From positions 1 through 51,005 of the forward strand of contig JAIEOO010000147.1 of assembly GCA_019750475.1 (NCBI GenBank): DNA of 51,005 bases, written 5' to 3'. Both the position numbers and the translations under genes were made by a program. Shown piece after piece: positions 26,574 through 35,993 of this stretch. A model generated the notes under the pieces. It was not told where the DNA came from. It saw nothing but the letters and a program-made list of their open reading frames with translations, and searched no databases. The DNA is from Acetobacteraceae bacterium (GTDB taxonomy: Bacteria > Pseudomonadota > Alphaproteobacteria > Acetobacterales > Acetobacteraceae). The first letter of the stretch is position 1; every line of letters begins with the position of its first letter.

Positions 26574-27464
26574 TCAACGCCGCAGCGTGACGACGAGGGC
26601 AACCCCCACGGCCGCGAGCGCCGTTCCGCCGATGGCGAGCGCCGTCATCTCCTCCCCGATCACCACCCAGGCGATGGCGGCCGCCACGGGCGGGACGAGG
26701 AAGAATACGGACGACGCCCGCGCCGCCTCGCCATGGCGCAGCATCAGCCGCAGCAGGGACAGCGAAACGAGGGAGTTCACGACGACGAGATAGGCGAGGC
26801 CGCCGATCATCTCCGCCGTCCAGTTCACGCGGAGGGACTCGGTCGCGGCGGCCAGCGGCAGGGTGGCGAGCAGCGCCACGCCGCACATAACGAAGTTGGC
26901 GGTGACCGGGTGGCAGGCGCGGCCGCCACGCCGCTCCATGAGCGCCGAGGCCGCCATCAGCCCGAGCGCCGCGAGGGCGAAGACGAAGGAGACGGCCCCC
27001 CCGCCCTCGACCACCGCGTCGCCCGACAGGATCACCAGCCCCGCGCCGAGGACGCCGAGGCTCAGCCCCGCCCAGCCGCGCGGCCCGACCGGCGGATCCC
27101 CGGCCAGCATCGGGGCCAACAGCGCGACCACGACCGGCTGCAGGCCGATGATCAGGGCGATGGCCGCGGCGCTCATGCCCGCGCCCATCGCCAGGTTCAT
27201 GGCCGCGAAGTAGCCGAATTGCAGCACGAGCCCGATGCGCAGCAGGTGCAGCAGCGTCGCGCGGTCCGGACGGGGCGGCCGCAGCGCGACGAGGAGCGGC
27301 AGCAGCAGCGCCAGCACGGCGAGGTACCGCGCCACCTGCAGGGTCAGCGCGCCGGTATGGGGCAGGCAGAGCTTCACCGCGGTGAAGCCGCCGGACCACA
27401 ACGCCACGAAGAGGAACGGCGCGGCCGGCAGCCAGGCCGGACGCGGCTCGCGATCCGGGCTCAC
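26574..27464 (-). CDS. DMT/EamA family transporter
   Basis: Ten predicted hydrophobic helices; PFLFVALWSGGFTAVKLCLPHTGALTLQVARYLAVLALLL. Confidence 0.9.
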   Translation of the reverse strand: MSPDREPRPAWLPAAPFLFVALWSGGFTAVKLCLPHTGALTLQVARYLAVLALLLPLLVALRPPRPDRATLLHLLRIGLVLQFGYFAAMNLAMGAGMSAAAIALIIGLQPVVVALLAPMLAGDPPVGPRGWAGLSLGVLGAGLVILSGDAVVEGGGAVSFVFALAALGLMAASALMERRGGRACHPVTANFVMCGVALLATLPLAAATESLRVNWTAEMIGGLAYLVVVNSLVSLSLLRLMLRHGEAARASSVFFLVPPVAAAIAWVVIGEEMTALAIGGTALAAVGVALVVTLRR

Positions 27465-27561
27465 CGGCGGGTCCCACGCCGTCCGCTCATCGCGCCGGTC
27501 CCCTGCCCCGCCCCGAACCAGCGGCGGCGGCGGAGCGCTTCGCGGCGGGGCCGCCGGCCCA

Positions 27562-28719
27562 TCAGCGGCGCCGCCCCCCGGGCGCCGAGAGCGGCACGCG
27601 CCAGAGCCGAATGCCGTAGGGCTCCAGTTCCTCGCGGTGACGCCCGGCCTGCAGCGCGACCTCGGCCCCGCCCTCGATCGGTTGGAGGGTGGTGCCGCCC
27701 GGCAGCTCGAGCTCCAAGCTCCGCCGCTCCCGCGCGTGGTTCGCGAGGAGGATGTACGCCATGCCCTCGTGGCGCCGCTGGAACACCGCGATGTCCTCCC
27801 CGGTCACGCGGGCCGGAGGGGCCGTCGGCGGCGGCGCGTTCAGCACCGGCGCGAGGGCGAGGGCGCGCCGGTTCAGGGCCGAGACGGTGGCGACCATGAG
27901 GGGATTCTCGAGCAGCATGGTGCTGCGGAAGGGCTCGCCGCCATGGGCGAACCAGATGATGCCCCGCGCGCCGGCGATGATCGCCATCCAGAACTGCGCG
28001 CGCACCTCGGCCGGCGACGGCCCGATGCGGGCGTTGTGGATCGGTCCCGTCTCCAGGATCGCCCAGACCGGCTTCCGCCCGCCCGACCAGGCGAGCATCC
28101 GCGCGACGCCCTGCGGCACCAGTTCGAGCCGCCCGGCGAGCGGCCCCCGGACGTTGGCGACCGGATAGACATCGAAGCTGATGATGTCCGCGGCCTCGGC
28201 GGCCGCGCGGTAATAGGCCTCGCCGCGGCAGGACGGGCCCTGCCCCTCCCAGTCGTCGCGCGCGGCGCCCTGGCCGAAGTTGAGCAGGACGGGGCGCCCG
28301 GCGGCGGCCTCGCGCAGGGCGCGCCCCTGGGCGAGCGTCTCGGCCACCGGGATGCAGTCGCCCCAGCCGCCGCCCGGCAGGGGCTGGCGGTTGTCGGGCT
28401 CGTCCATGTGCATGAGGCCCTGCACCACGTCGCGGTTCGCGGCGACCGCGGACGCGCCGCGGGGCTTGTCGACGATGGCGAGGCGCTGCGCGCGGAACTG
28501 GTCCAGCACGGCCGTGGTGGTCGGCTGGAACTGCGCGAGGAGGAGGTTCACGCCCGTCTGGCGCCAGCGCGGCGCCGTCCCCGGGCTCTGCAACCAGACG
28601 CCGATCGGGAACATCGTGGGCGCCGCGACATGTCCGTCCGGCCGCAGGCGGAGTTCCGGCTGCGCGAGCGCCGGCCCGGCGCCCAGCATCGCGGCGAGGA
28701 AGGCGAGGATCGCGCGCAT
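27562..28719 (-). CDS. Secreted glycoside-hydrolase-like protein (TIM-barrel-like, family uncertain)
   Basis: Signal peptide MRAILAFLAAMLGAGPALAQ; HMDEPDN, DIISFDVYPV, PVWAILETG, GARGIIWFAHGG resemble GH barrel strands. Confidence 0.65.
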   Translation of the reverse strand: MRAILAFLAAMLGAGPALAQPELRLRPDGHVAAPTMFPIGVWLQSPGTAPRWRQTGVNLLLAQFQPTTTAVLDQFRAQRLAIVDKPRGASAVAANRDVVQGLMHMDEPDNRQPLPGGGWGDCIPVAETLAQGRALREAAAGRPVLLNFGQGAARDDWEGQGPSCRGEAYYRAAAEAADIISFDVYPVANVRGPLAGRLELVPQGVARMLAWSGGRKPVWAILETGPIHNARIGPSPAEVRAQFWMAIIAGARGIIWFAHGGEPFRSTMLLENPLMVATVSALNRRALALAPVLNAPPPTAPPARVTGEDIAVFQRRHEGMAYILLANHARERRSLELELPGGTTLQPIEGGAEVALQAGRHREELEPYGIRLWRVPLSAPGGRRR

Positions 28720-28864
28720 GCGCGAGCGTCCCCGCGGCCGACCCGGCTGGCAAGTCCCTTTCCGCTTGCGCTGCCGACCGGCCGAAGGCCAGATGGCGCC
28801 AACCGAGTCGGGACGCGCCCCTGGGCCGCCCGCCGCGGAGACGGAGGAAAGGACCAGCCCGCCC

Positions 28865-29911
28865 ATGACAGCCGATCGCCGCTCGCTCCTGTTCGGCGCC
28901 CTCGCCGCGCCGGCCATCCTGCACATCCCGCGCGCGCAGGCGCAGGAGGTGACGCTGCGGCTGCATCACTTCCTGCCGGCGGTCTCCAACGTGCATCGGC
29001 ACTTCCTTCAGCCCTGGGCGCAGAAGGTCGGGCAGGAGAGCAACGGGCGGCTGCGCGTGCAGATCTTCCCGGCGATGCAGCTCGGCGGCGCGCCGCCGCA
29101 GCTCTACGACCAGGCGCGCGACGGCGTCGTGGACATCATCTGGACGCTGCCGGGCAACACGCCCGGCCGCTTCCCCTCGATCGAGGTGATCGAGCTGCCC
29201 TTCGTCGCCCACAAGCGCGCCAGCGTGAACTGCCGCGTCGTCCAGCAGCTGTTCGAGACCCGCTTCCGCGAGGAATTCCGGGAGACGCATATCCTCTGCG
29301 CCTGGGCGCACGACGCCGGGGTCATCCATGCCCGCCGCGAGGTGCGGCGGATGGAGGACCTCAACGGCCTCAAGCTGCGCTTCCCGACCCGCCAGGCGGG
29401 CGAGGCGCTCCGCGCCCTCGGCGCCGCGGCCATCGGCATGCCCATCCCGCAGGTGCCCGAGGCGCTGACCCAGGGGGTGATCGACGGCGCCGTGGTGCCG
29501 TGGGAGGTCGTGCCCTCGCTCCGGCTGCAGGAGATGGTCCGGAACCACACCGAGATCGAAGGCAGCCCGACCTTCTACACCGCGAGCTTCGTCCTCGCGA
29601 TGAACCGCGCGCGCTACGAGGCGCTGCCCGCGGACCTCAAGCGCGTGCTCGACGCGAACAGCGGCCAGACGGCGGCCGCGATGGCCGCGCGGGTGTGGGA
29701 CGAGCAAGGCCCCCAGGTGGAGGAGATGGTGCGGCGCCGCGGCAACGCGATCTTCTCCCTCCCCGATGCCGAGCGGGAGCGCTGGGCCCGCACTACCCAG
29801 CCCGTGATCGACAACTGGGTCAACGCCGTGCGGGAGCGGAACGTGGATGGCCGCGCCCTGCTCGAGGAAGCCCGCGCGCTGATCGCCCGCTACGGGCAGG
29901 GCGTCAGCTGA
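28865..29911 (+). CDS. dctP: TRAP transporter solute-binding protein (DctP family)
   Basis: Tat-like signal; VTLRLHHFLPAVSNVHRHFLQPWAQKVGQESNGRLRVQIFPAMQLGGAPPQLYDQARDGVVDIIWTLPG. Confidence 0.93.
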   Translation: MTADRRSLLFGALAAPAILHIPRAQAQEVTLRLHHFLPAVSNVHRHFLQPWAQKVGQESNGRLRVQIFPAMQLGGAPPQLYDQARDGVVDIIWTLPGNTPGRFPSIEVIELPFVAHKRASVNCRVVQQLFETRFREEFRETHILCAWAHDAGVIHARREVRRMEDLNGLKLRFPTRQAGEALRALGAAAIGMPIPQVPEALTQGVIDGAVVPWEVVPSLRLQEMVRNHTEIEGSPTFYTASFVLAMNRARYEALPADLKRVLDANSGQTAAAMAARVWDEQGPQVEEMVRRRGNAIFSLPDAERERWARTTQPVIDNWVNAVRERNVDGRALLEEARALIARYGQGVS

Positions 29912-30006
29912 CCACCGGCCACGCCCGCGCGGCGCCCGCTGCCGCGCCTTGCGGCCCCGGCCGCCGCGTGGTTTGACGACGGCCGAGGAAAGCTGGGGGA
30001 GCCGCC

Positions 30007-30519
30007 ATGGGAACGGAGGGTGCGACGCCACGCTTCGGCGCACCGGCTGGCGCGGTCTCGGGCCTCGCCGCGATTCTCGCGCGGCTCGGCGGCTTCGTCC
30101 TCCTGGCGGTCGCCGGGCTCACCGTCGCCTCGGTGCTGCTCCGCTGGCTGACCAGCCAGCCCATCCGCGGCGATTTCGAGATCGTGTCGCTCGGCTCCGG
30201 GGTCGCGGTCCTGTGCTTCCTCGCCTGGGGCACCACCATGCGGGCGAACATCCTGGTGGACAGCTTCACCGCCTGGCTGCCCGCGCGCGTCAACGACGGG
30301 GTGGACGCCGTCTGGAAGCTCGTCTGGGCAGCCGCGACCCTCGTGATCGCGGAGCGGATGGCCCGCGGCGCCGTCGACATGTGGCGGAGCGACCAGCGCA
30401 CCATCGGTCTGCTCGGCTTGCCGATCTGGTGGGCCGTCGCCATCGGCGCCGTCTGCTTCGCCCTCACCGCCCTCGCCGCCTGCCTCTGGGTTCCGCGCCT
30501 CCTGAAAGGCCGTGACTGA
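30007..30519 (+). CDS. dctQ: TRAP transporter small permease (DctQ)
   Basis: 170 aa, four hydrophobic helices; between dctP and dctM genes. Confidence 0.87.
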   Translation: MGTEGATPRFGAPAGAVSGLAAILARLGGFVLLAVAGLTVASVLLRWLTSQPIRGDFEIVSLGSGVAVLCFLAWGTTMRANILVDSFTAWLPARVNDGVDAVWKLVWAAATLVIAERMARGAVDMWRSDQRTIGLLGLPIWWAVAIGAVCFALTALAACLWVPRLLKGRD

Positions 30520-31841
30520 TGGCGCCGGAGTTCATCCTGGCCGGCACGGGCTTCGCCGTCCTCCTGCTGCTGATCGCGCTGCGCGCGCCGATCGCCCTGG
30601 CGATGCTGCTCGTGGGTGCGGGGGGCTACGTCCACATCCTCGACCAGGCGGCGCTGTTCAACTACCTCAAGACGACGCCCTATCACCTCTTCGCGAACTA
30701 CACGCTCTCGGTCATCCCGCTCTTCATCCTCATGGGCGCGCTGGCCGAGCGCGGTGGCTTGGCGCGCGACCTGTTCACGGCGGCCAATCTGGTGATGGGC
30801 CGGCGCCCGGGTGGCCTCGCGATGAGCGTCATCGGCGCCTCCGCCGCCTTCGGCGCCGTCTGCGGCAGCTCGGTGGCGACCACCGCCACCTTCGGCCGCG
30901 CCGCCCTGCCCGAGCTGCTGCGCGGCGGCTACGCGCCGGGCTTCGCCACGGGCACCATCGCGGTCGGCGGCACCCTCGGCATCCTGATCCCGCCCTCGGT
31001 CATCCTGGTCGTCTACGGGATCAGCACCGAGCAGAACATCGCCAAGCTCTTCATGGCGGCGCTCATCCCCGGCCTCATGGCGACCGCCTTCTACATCGCG
31101 GCGATCTGGCTCTGGACGCGGCTGAGGCCGGAGATCGGGCCGCCCGCCCCGCGGCTCGATCCCGGGGACCGGCGGCGCGTCTTCCTGAACGTGCTGCCCG
31201 TGCTCGCCATCGCGGTCGTCGTGGTGGGCGGCATCTATGGCGGGGTGTTCACGCCGACCGAGAGTGCCGCCGTCGGCTGCATCGCGGTGCTGCTGGTCGG
31301 CCTCGCGCGGCGGACGCTGCCGGCCCGCGCCATCCGCGAGGCGCTGCTCGCCACCGCCGAGACGACGGCGATGATCTTCGCCATCCTGCTCGGCGCCGAG
31401 GTCTTCAACGCCTTCCTCGCCCTGTCCCAGGCGCCCGACCTGCTCGCGCTCTGGGTGACGGACCAGGGCTTCCCCCCCTATGGCGTGCTGGTCACCCTGC
31501 TGCTGACCTATATCGTGCTCGGGGCCGTGATGGACGAGCTGGCGATGATCCTGCTGACGCTGCCCATCTTCTTCCCCGTCGTCACGGCGCTCGATTTCGG
31601 GATGACGACCGAGGAGACGGCGATCTGGTTCGGCATCCTCGTCCTCGTCGTGGTGGGCATCGGGCTGACGGCGCCGCCCGTCGGCCTGAACGTCTTCGTC
31701 GTCTCGGCGATCGCGCGCGACGTGCCGATCGCGAAGACCTATGCCGGCGTGCTGCCCTTCCTGGCGACGGACGTAGTCCGCCTCGCCCTCTGCGTCGCCT
31801 TCCCTGCCCTGTCGCTCTGGCTGGTGCGGGCGCTCACATGA
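30519..31841 (+). CDS. dctM: TRAP transporter large permease (DctM)
   Basis: VIPLFILMGALAERGGLARDLFTAANLVMGRRPGGLAMSVIGASAAFGAVCGSSVATTATFGRAALPELLRGGY. Confidence 0.95.
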   Translation: MAPEFILAGTGFAVLLLLIALRAPIALAMLLVGAGGYVHILDQAALFNYLKTTPYHLFANYTLSVIPLFILMGALAERGGLARDLFTAANLVMGRRPGGLAMSVIGASAAFGAVCGSSVATTATFGRAALPELLRGGYAPGFATGTIAVGGTLGILIPPSVILVVYGISTEQNIAKLFMAALIPGLMATAFYIAAIWLWTRLRPEIGPPAPRLDPGDRRRVFLNVLPVLAIAVVVVGGIYGGVFTPTESAAVGCIAVLLVGLARRTLPARAIREALLATAETTAMIFAILLGAEVFNAFLALSQAPDLLALWVTDQGFPPYGVLVTLLLTYIVLGAVMDELAMILLTLPIFFPVVTALDFGMTTEETAIWFGILVLVVVGIGLTAPPVGLNVFVVSAIARDVPIAKTYAGVLPFLATDVVRLALCVAFPALSLWLVRALT

Positions 31842-31872
31842 CACCTGACCTGACCCAGCAAGGACAACCGGG

Positions 31873-32592
31873 ATGACCGACCCCGTCCCCTACCGCATGC
31901 CGCTTCCCGGCACGCAGCCGCCGCTCGACAGCCCGGCCTATGGCAGCACGCACAAGCGCCATCCGAAGCAGCCGCCGATCCGCGCCCCCTTCACCTGGAC
32001 GGAGGCGACGGCGCCGAAGCTCTCGCCCGTCCACTACCCCGTGCAGTCCGACATGAGCCAGGTGAACGGCCGCGCCGCGATGGGCGAGCGCATCATCGTC
32101 GCCGGGCGCGTGCTGGACGAGGATGGCCGCCCCGTTCGCGGCGCGATGGTCGAGGTCTGGCAGGCCAACGCCGCCGGCCGCTACCACCATCCGCGCGACC
32201 AGCACGACGCGCCGCTCGACCCCAATTTCGAGGGGCGGGCGCGCCTCTTCACCGACGAGGAGGGCTGGTACCGCTACACCTCCATCCGGCCGGGCGCCTA
32301 TCCCTGGCGCAACCACCACAACGCCTGGCGGCCGGTGCACATCCATTACGGGTTGTTCGGCGCGGGCCTCGCGCAGCGGATGATCACGCAGATGTACTTC
32401 CCGGGCGACCCGCTGCTGCCGGTCGACCCCATCTTCAACTGCACCGCCGACGAGGCCGCGCGGAACCGCCTGATCGCGTCCTTCGACCTCGAGGTGACGC
32501 AGCCCGAATGGGCGCTCGGCTACCGCTTCGACATCGTGCTGCGCGGCAAGGATGCCACGCCCTTCGAGGATGGTTCGGAGGAGGACCACTGA
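31873..32592 (+). CDS. pcaH: Protocatechuate 3,4-dioxygenase beta subunit
   Basis: GAMVEVWQANAAGRYHHPRDQHDAPLDPNFEGRARLFTDEEGWYRYTSIRPGAYPWRNHHNAWRPVHIHYGLFG; Fe-ligand Tyr/Tyr/His/His pattern. Confidence 0.94.
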   Translation: MTDPVPYRMPLPGTQPPLDSPAYGSTHKRHPKQPPIRAPFTWTEATAPKLSPVHYPVQSDMSQVNGRAAMGERIIVAGRVLDEDGRPVRGAMVEVWQANAAGRYHHPRDQHDAPLDPNFEGRARLFTDEEGWYRYTSIRPGAYPWRNHHNAWRPVHIHYGLFGAGLAQRMITQMYFPGDPLLPVDPIFNCTADEAARNRLIASFDLEVTQPEWALGYRFDIVLRGKDATPFEDGSEEDH

Positions 32593-33137
32593 TGGCCCGC
32601 ACCCCCGCCACGGCGCACCAGACCGCCGGCCCCTACTGGCACATGATCGACTTTCCGGAGTGGGCCGACCTGCTGCGCGCCGACGGGCCGAACGCCGGCG
32701 CGGGAGGCGAGCGCATCACGCTGGCCGGCCGCATCACCGATGGCGACGGCGCGGCGGTGGGCGACGCCATGGTGGAGATCTGGCAGGCCGACGCCGAAGG
32801 CCGCTACGACGGCGCCTTCCAGGGCTTCGGCCGCTGCGCCACGGACGCGGAGGGCCGCTTCCGCTTCACCACGATCAAGCCCGGGCCGGTCGCCGGGCGC
32901 GGCAACGCCCTCCAGGCGCCGCATGTCGCGCTCAGCATCTTCGCGCGGGGGCTGCTGGCCCATGTCACGACGCGGCTCTACTTCGCCGGCGAGGCGCTGA
33001 ACGCGACCGACCCGCTGCTCGCCCTGGTGCCCGAGGCGCGGCGCGGGACGCTCATCGCGCGCGAGGCCGAACCCGGCCTCTGGACCCTCGACATCCGCCT
33101 GCAGGGCGCGGACGAGACCGTCTTCCTGGAGTTCTGA
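32592..33137 (+). CDS. pcaG: Protocatechuate 3,4-dioxygenase alpha subunit
   Basis: TAHQTAGPYWHMIDFPEW… DAMVEIWQADAEGRYDGAFQGFGRCATDAEGRFRFTTIKPGPV; TGATG overlap with pcaH. Confidence 0.93.
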   Translation: MARTPATAHQTAGPYWHMIDFPEWADLLRADGPNAGAGGERITLAGRITDGDGAAVGDAMVEIWQADAEGRYDGAFQGFGRCATDAEGRFRFTTIKPGPVAGRGNALQAPHVALSIFARGLLAHVTTRLYFAGEALNATDPLLALVPEARRGTLIAREAEPGLWTLDIRLQGADETVFLEF

Positions 33138-33142
33138 GACCC

Positions 33143-34489
33143 ATGCCCGTGAACCCCGCCGACGGCGCCGTCTTCGGCGCCCTCTACGGCACCGACGCCA
33201 TGCGCGCCGCCTTCTCGGAGACGGCCTTCCTCCAGCGCATGATGGATGTGGAAGCGGCCCTCGCGCGCGCCCAGGCGCGCCTCGGCATCGTGCCCGCCGA
33301 GGCCGCCGCCGCCATCACGGCCGCCGCCGATGTCTCGCGCCTCGATCTCGACGCGCTGGCCGCCGCGACGCGCAACACGGGCTATCCGGTCGTCGGCCTC
33401 GTCCGGCAGATGGAGGGCCTGGCCGGGCCCGACGCGGCGAAATGGGTGCATTGGGGCGCCACGACCCAGGACATCATGGACACGGCGGTGGTGCTCCAGC
33501 TCCGTCAGGGACTGGCGCTGATCCGGGCCGACCTGCTCGAACTGAACATGGCGCTGGCCGGCCTCGCGCGGCGCTACCGGGCGGCGATCATGGCCGGGCG
33601 CACCCACCTCCAGCACGCGCTGCCCGTCACCTTCGGCTACAAGGTCGCGGTCTGGCTCTCGCCGCTCGTCACCATGGTCGAGCGGCTCGACCAGATGCGG
33701 CCCCGCGTCGAGCGCGTGCAGTTCGGCGGCGCCGCCGGCACCCTCGCCTCCCTCGGCGCGCAGGGCCTCGCCGTCCATGCGGAACTCGCGCGGGAACTCG
33801 GGCTCGGCGAGAGCGACATCCCCTGGCACGTGGCGCGGGACGGCATGGCGGAGGCCGTAAATTTCGCCGGCCTGCTCTGCGGGGCGCTCTCCAAGATCGC
33901 GACGGACGTCATCCTGCTCTCCCAGACCGAGGTGGGCGAGGCCGCGGAAGCCCATGTCCAGGGCCGCGGCGGGTCCTCCACCATGCCGCAGAAGCGCAAC
34001 CCCATCTCCTGCGAGTACGTCCTGGCCCAGGCGCGCGGCGTCCACGCCCTCGTGCCGCAGATGCTGGCCGCCATGGCCCAGGACCAGGAACGCGGCACGG
34101 GCCCCTGGCAGGCGGAGCCGCTGGCCATCGGCCAGGCCTTCCTGCTCACCCACGGGGCCGTGATGCAGGCGCGCGCCATCGCCGAGGGCCTGGTGGTGGA
34201 CCCGGGCCGGATGCTGAAGAACCTGGCGGCGACCGGCGGGCTGATCGCGGCGGAGCAGGTGATGATGGGCTTGGCCCCCGTCCTCGGCCGCGGCGAGGCG
34301 CATCACGTCGTCAACCACGCCTGCGACGTCGCGCGCGAGCAGGGCGTGCCCCTCGCGCTCGCCTTGCAGAAGGAGCCCTCGGTCGCCGCCAGGATGCAGC
34401 CCCATGAGATCGCGGCGCTGTGCAACCCGGAGAATTATCTCGGTGCCGCGATGGAATTCACGGATCGGGTGCTGAACCGGCTGTCGTGA
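33143..34489 (+). CDS. pcaB: 3-carboxy-cis,cis-muconate cycloisomerase
   Basis: Fumarase/aspartase superfamily signature GGSSTMPQKRNPISCEYVLAQARG; directly follows pcaHG. Confidence 0.92.
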   Translation: MPVNPADGAVFGALYGTDAMRAAFSETAFLQRMMDVEAALARAQARLGIVPAEAAAAITAAADVSRLDLDALAAATRNTGYPVVGLVRQMEGLAGPDAAKWVHWGATTQDIMDTAVVLQLRQGLALIRADLLELNMALAGLARRYRAAIMAGRTHLQHALPVTFGYKVAVWLSPLVTMVERLDQMRPRVERVQFGGAAGTLASLGAQGLAVHAELARELGLGESDIPWHVARDGMAEAVNFAGLLCGALSKIATDVILLSQTEVGEAAEAHVQGRGGSSTMPQKRNPISCEYVLAQARGVHALVPQMLAAMAQDQERGTGPWQAEPLAIGQAFLLTHGAVMQARAIAEGLVVDPGRMLKNLAATGGLIAAEQVMMGLAPVLGRGEAHHVVNHACDVAREQGVPLALALQKEPSVAARMQPHEIAALCNPENYLGAAMEFTDRVLNRLS

Positions 34490-34547
34490 GGGCCTTGCCA
34501 ACCCGAGCCCGGCTTGTAAATCCGCCGGCCAAGCGGGGGTTGATGGC

Positions 34548-35261
34548 GTGGACGCGCTGATCGAGATCGAGCGGCTGACGAAACGCTTCGGCGGCTTCAC
34601 CGCCGTGGATGGCGTCAGCTTTTCCGTCCGCCGCGGCGAGGTGGTGGGCTTCCTCGGTCCGAACGGGGCCGGCAAATCCACCACCATGCGGATGCTGGCG
34701 GGCTTCATCACACCGACCTCCGGCACCGCGCGGATCTGCGGGCACGACGTCCAGGCCGAACCCCAGGCCGCCAAGCGGGCGCTCGGCTTCCTGCCCGAGG
34801 GCGCGCCGACCTACCCCGAGATGACGGTGGCCGCCTTCCTGCGCTTCGTCGCCGATGTCCGCGGCAAGGGCGTGGCGGAGGTGGCGCGGGCCATGTCGCT
34901 GACCCAGATCGAGAGCGTGCGCCTCCAGCCGATCGAGACCCTGTCCAAGGGCTTCAAGCGGCGCGTCGGTCTCGCCCAGGCCCTGCTGCACGATCCGCCC
35001 GTCCTCGTCCTCGACGAGCCGACGGACGGCCTCGACCCCAACCAGAAGCACGAGGTCCGCGCGCTGATCCGCGCCATGGCGCCCGAGAAGGCCATCGTCA
35101 TCTCGACCCACATCCTCGAGGAGGTGGAGGCGGTCTGTACCCGCGCGATCGTCATCGCGCGGGGCAAGGTCCTCGCCGACGGCAAGCCGGAGGACTACCT
35201 GGTGGACGGCCGGACCATGGAGAGCGCCTTCCGCGAGCTGACGCTCGGAGAGGCGGCATGA
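34548..35261 (+). CDS. ABC transporter ATP-binding protein (GldA-like)
   Basis: LTKRFGGFTAVDGVSFSVRRGEVVGFLGPNGAGKSTTMRMLAGFITPTSG; LSKGFKRRVGLAQALLHDPPVLVLDEPTDGLDPNQ. GTG start. Confidence 0.92.
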   Translation: MDALIEIERLTKRFGGFTAVDGVSFSVRRGEVVGFLGPNGAGKSTTMRMLAGFITPTSGTARICGHDVQAEPQAAKRALGFLPEGAPTYPEMTVAAFLRFVADVRGKGVAEVARAMSLTQIESVRLQPIETLSKGFKRRVGLAQALLHDPPVLVLDEPTDGLDPNQKHEVRALIRAMAPEKAIVISTHILEEVEAVCTRAIVIARGKVLADGKPEDYLVDGRTMESAFRELTLGEAA

Positions 35262-35992
35262 TGCGATCGGCCTGGGTCGTCGCCAAGCGAGAGTTCGGCG
35301 CCTATTTCGCGACCCCGGTCGCGACCGTCTTCATCGTCATCTTCCTGGCCCTGACCGGCACCCTCACCTTCACCATGGGGGGGTTCTTCGGGCGCGGCCA
35401 GGCGGACCTGCAGCCCATGTTCGGCTTCGTCCCGTGGCTGTTCCTCTTCCTCGTGCCGGCGCTGACCATGCGCCTCTGGGCGGAGGAGCGGCGCCTCGGC
35501 ACGGTCGAACTGCTGCTCACCCTGCCGATCCCGCCCTGGGCGGCCGTGGTGGGGAAGTTCCTGGCCGCCTGGGCCTTCTGCGCGGTCGCCCTGGCGCTCA
35601 CCTTCCCGCTCTGGCTCACGATCAACTGGCTGGGGGAGCCCGACAACGGCGTGGTGCTGACGGGCTATGCCGGCTGCCTGCTCGTCGCGGGCGCCTATCT
35701 CGCGGTCGGCGCCGCCGTCTCCGCCATGACCCGCAATCAGGTGATCGCCTTCGTCCTCGGCGTGGCGGTCTGCTTCCTCTTCGCCGCGGCGGGGTCGCCC
35801 GTGGTGACGGAGTTCCTGTCGAAGAACCTGCCGATCCTGGCGGAGGTCGCGCGCGCGCTCTCGGTGTCGGAACGCCTCGCGGGCTTCATCCGCGGCGTCG
35901 TCCAGGCGACCGACCTCGTCTTCTTCGGCAGCTTCATCGCCTTCTGGCTCTACCTCAACGCGGTGGTCCTCGATCACCGGAAGGCGAGCTGA
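35258..35992 (+). CDS. ABC transporter permease (GldF-like)
   Basis: SAWVVAKREFGAYFATPVATVFIVIFLALTGTLTFTMGGFF; 4-nt overlap with the ATPase gene. Confidence 0.88.
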   Translation: MMRSAWVVAKREFGAYFATPVATVFIVIFLALTGTLTFTMGGFFGRGQADLQPMFGFVPWLFLFLVPALTMRLWAEERRLGTVELLLTLPIPPWAAVVGKFLAAWAFCAVALALTFPLWLTINWLGEPDNGVVLTGYAGCLLVAGAYLAVGAAVSAMTRNQVIAFVLGVAVCFLFAAAGSPVVTEFLSKNLPILAEVARALSVSERLAGFIRGVVQATDLVFFGSFIAFWLYLNAVVLDHRKAS

Positions 35993-35993
35993 G

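Noticed and set aside
29904-31844. 646-aa minus-strand ORF
   Set aside because: Antisense to dctQ/dctM; acidic, low-complexity translation without motifs.
32978-34774. 598-aa minus-strand ORF
   Set aside because: Antisense to pcaB, which carries the fumarase-superfamily signature.
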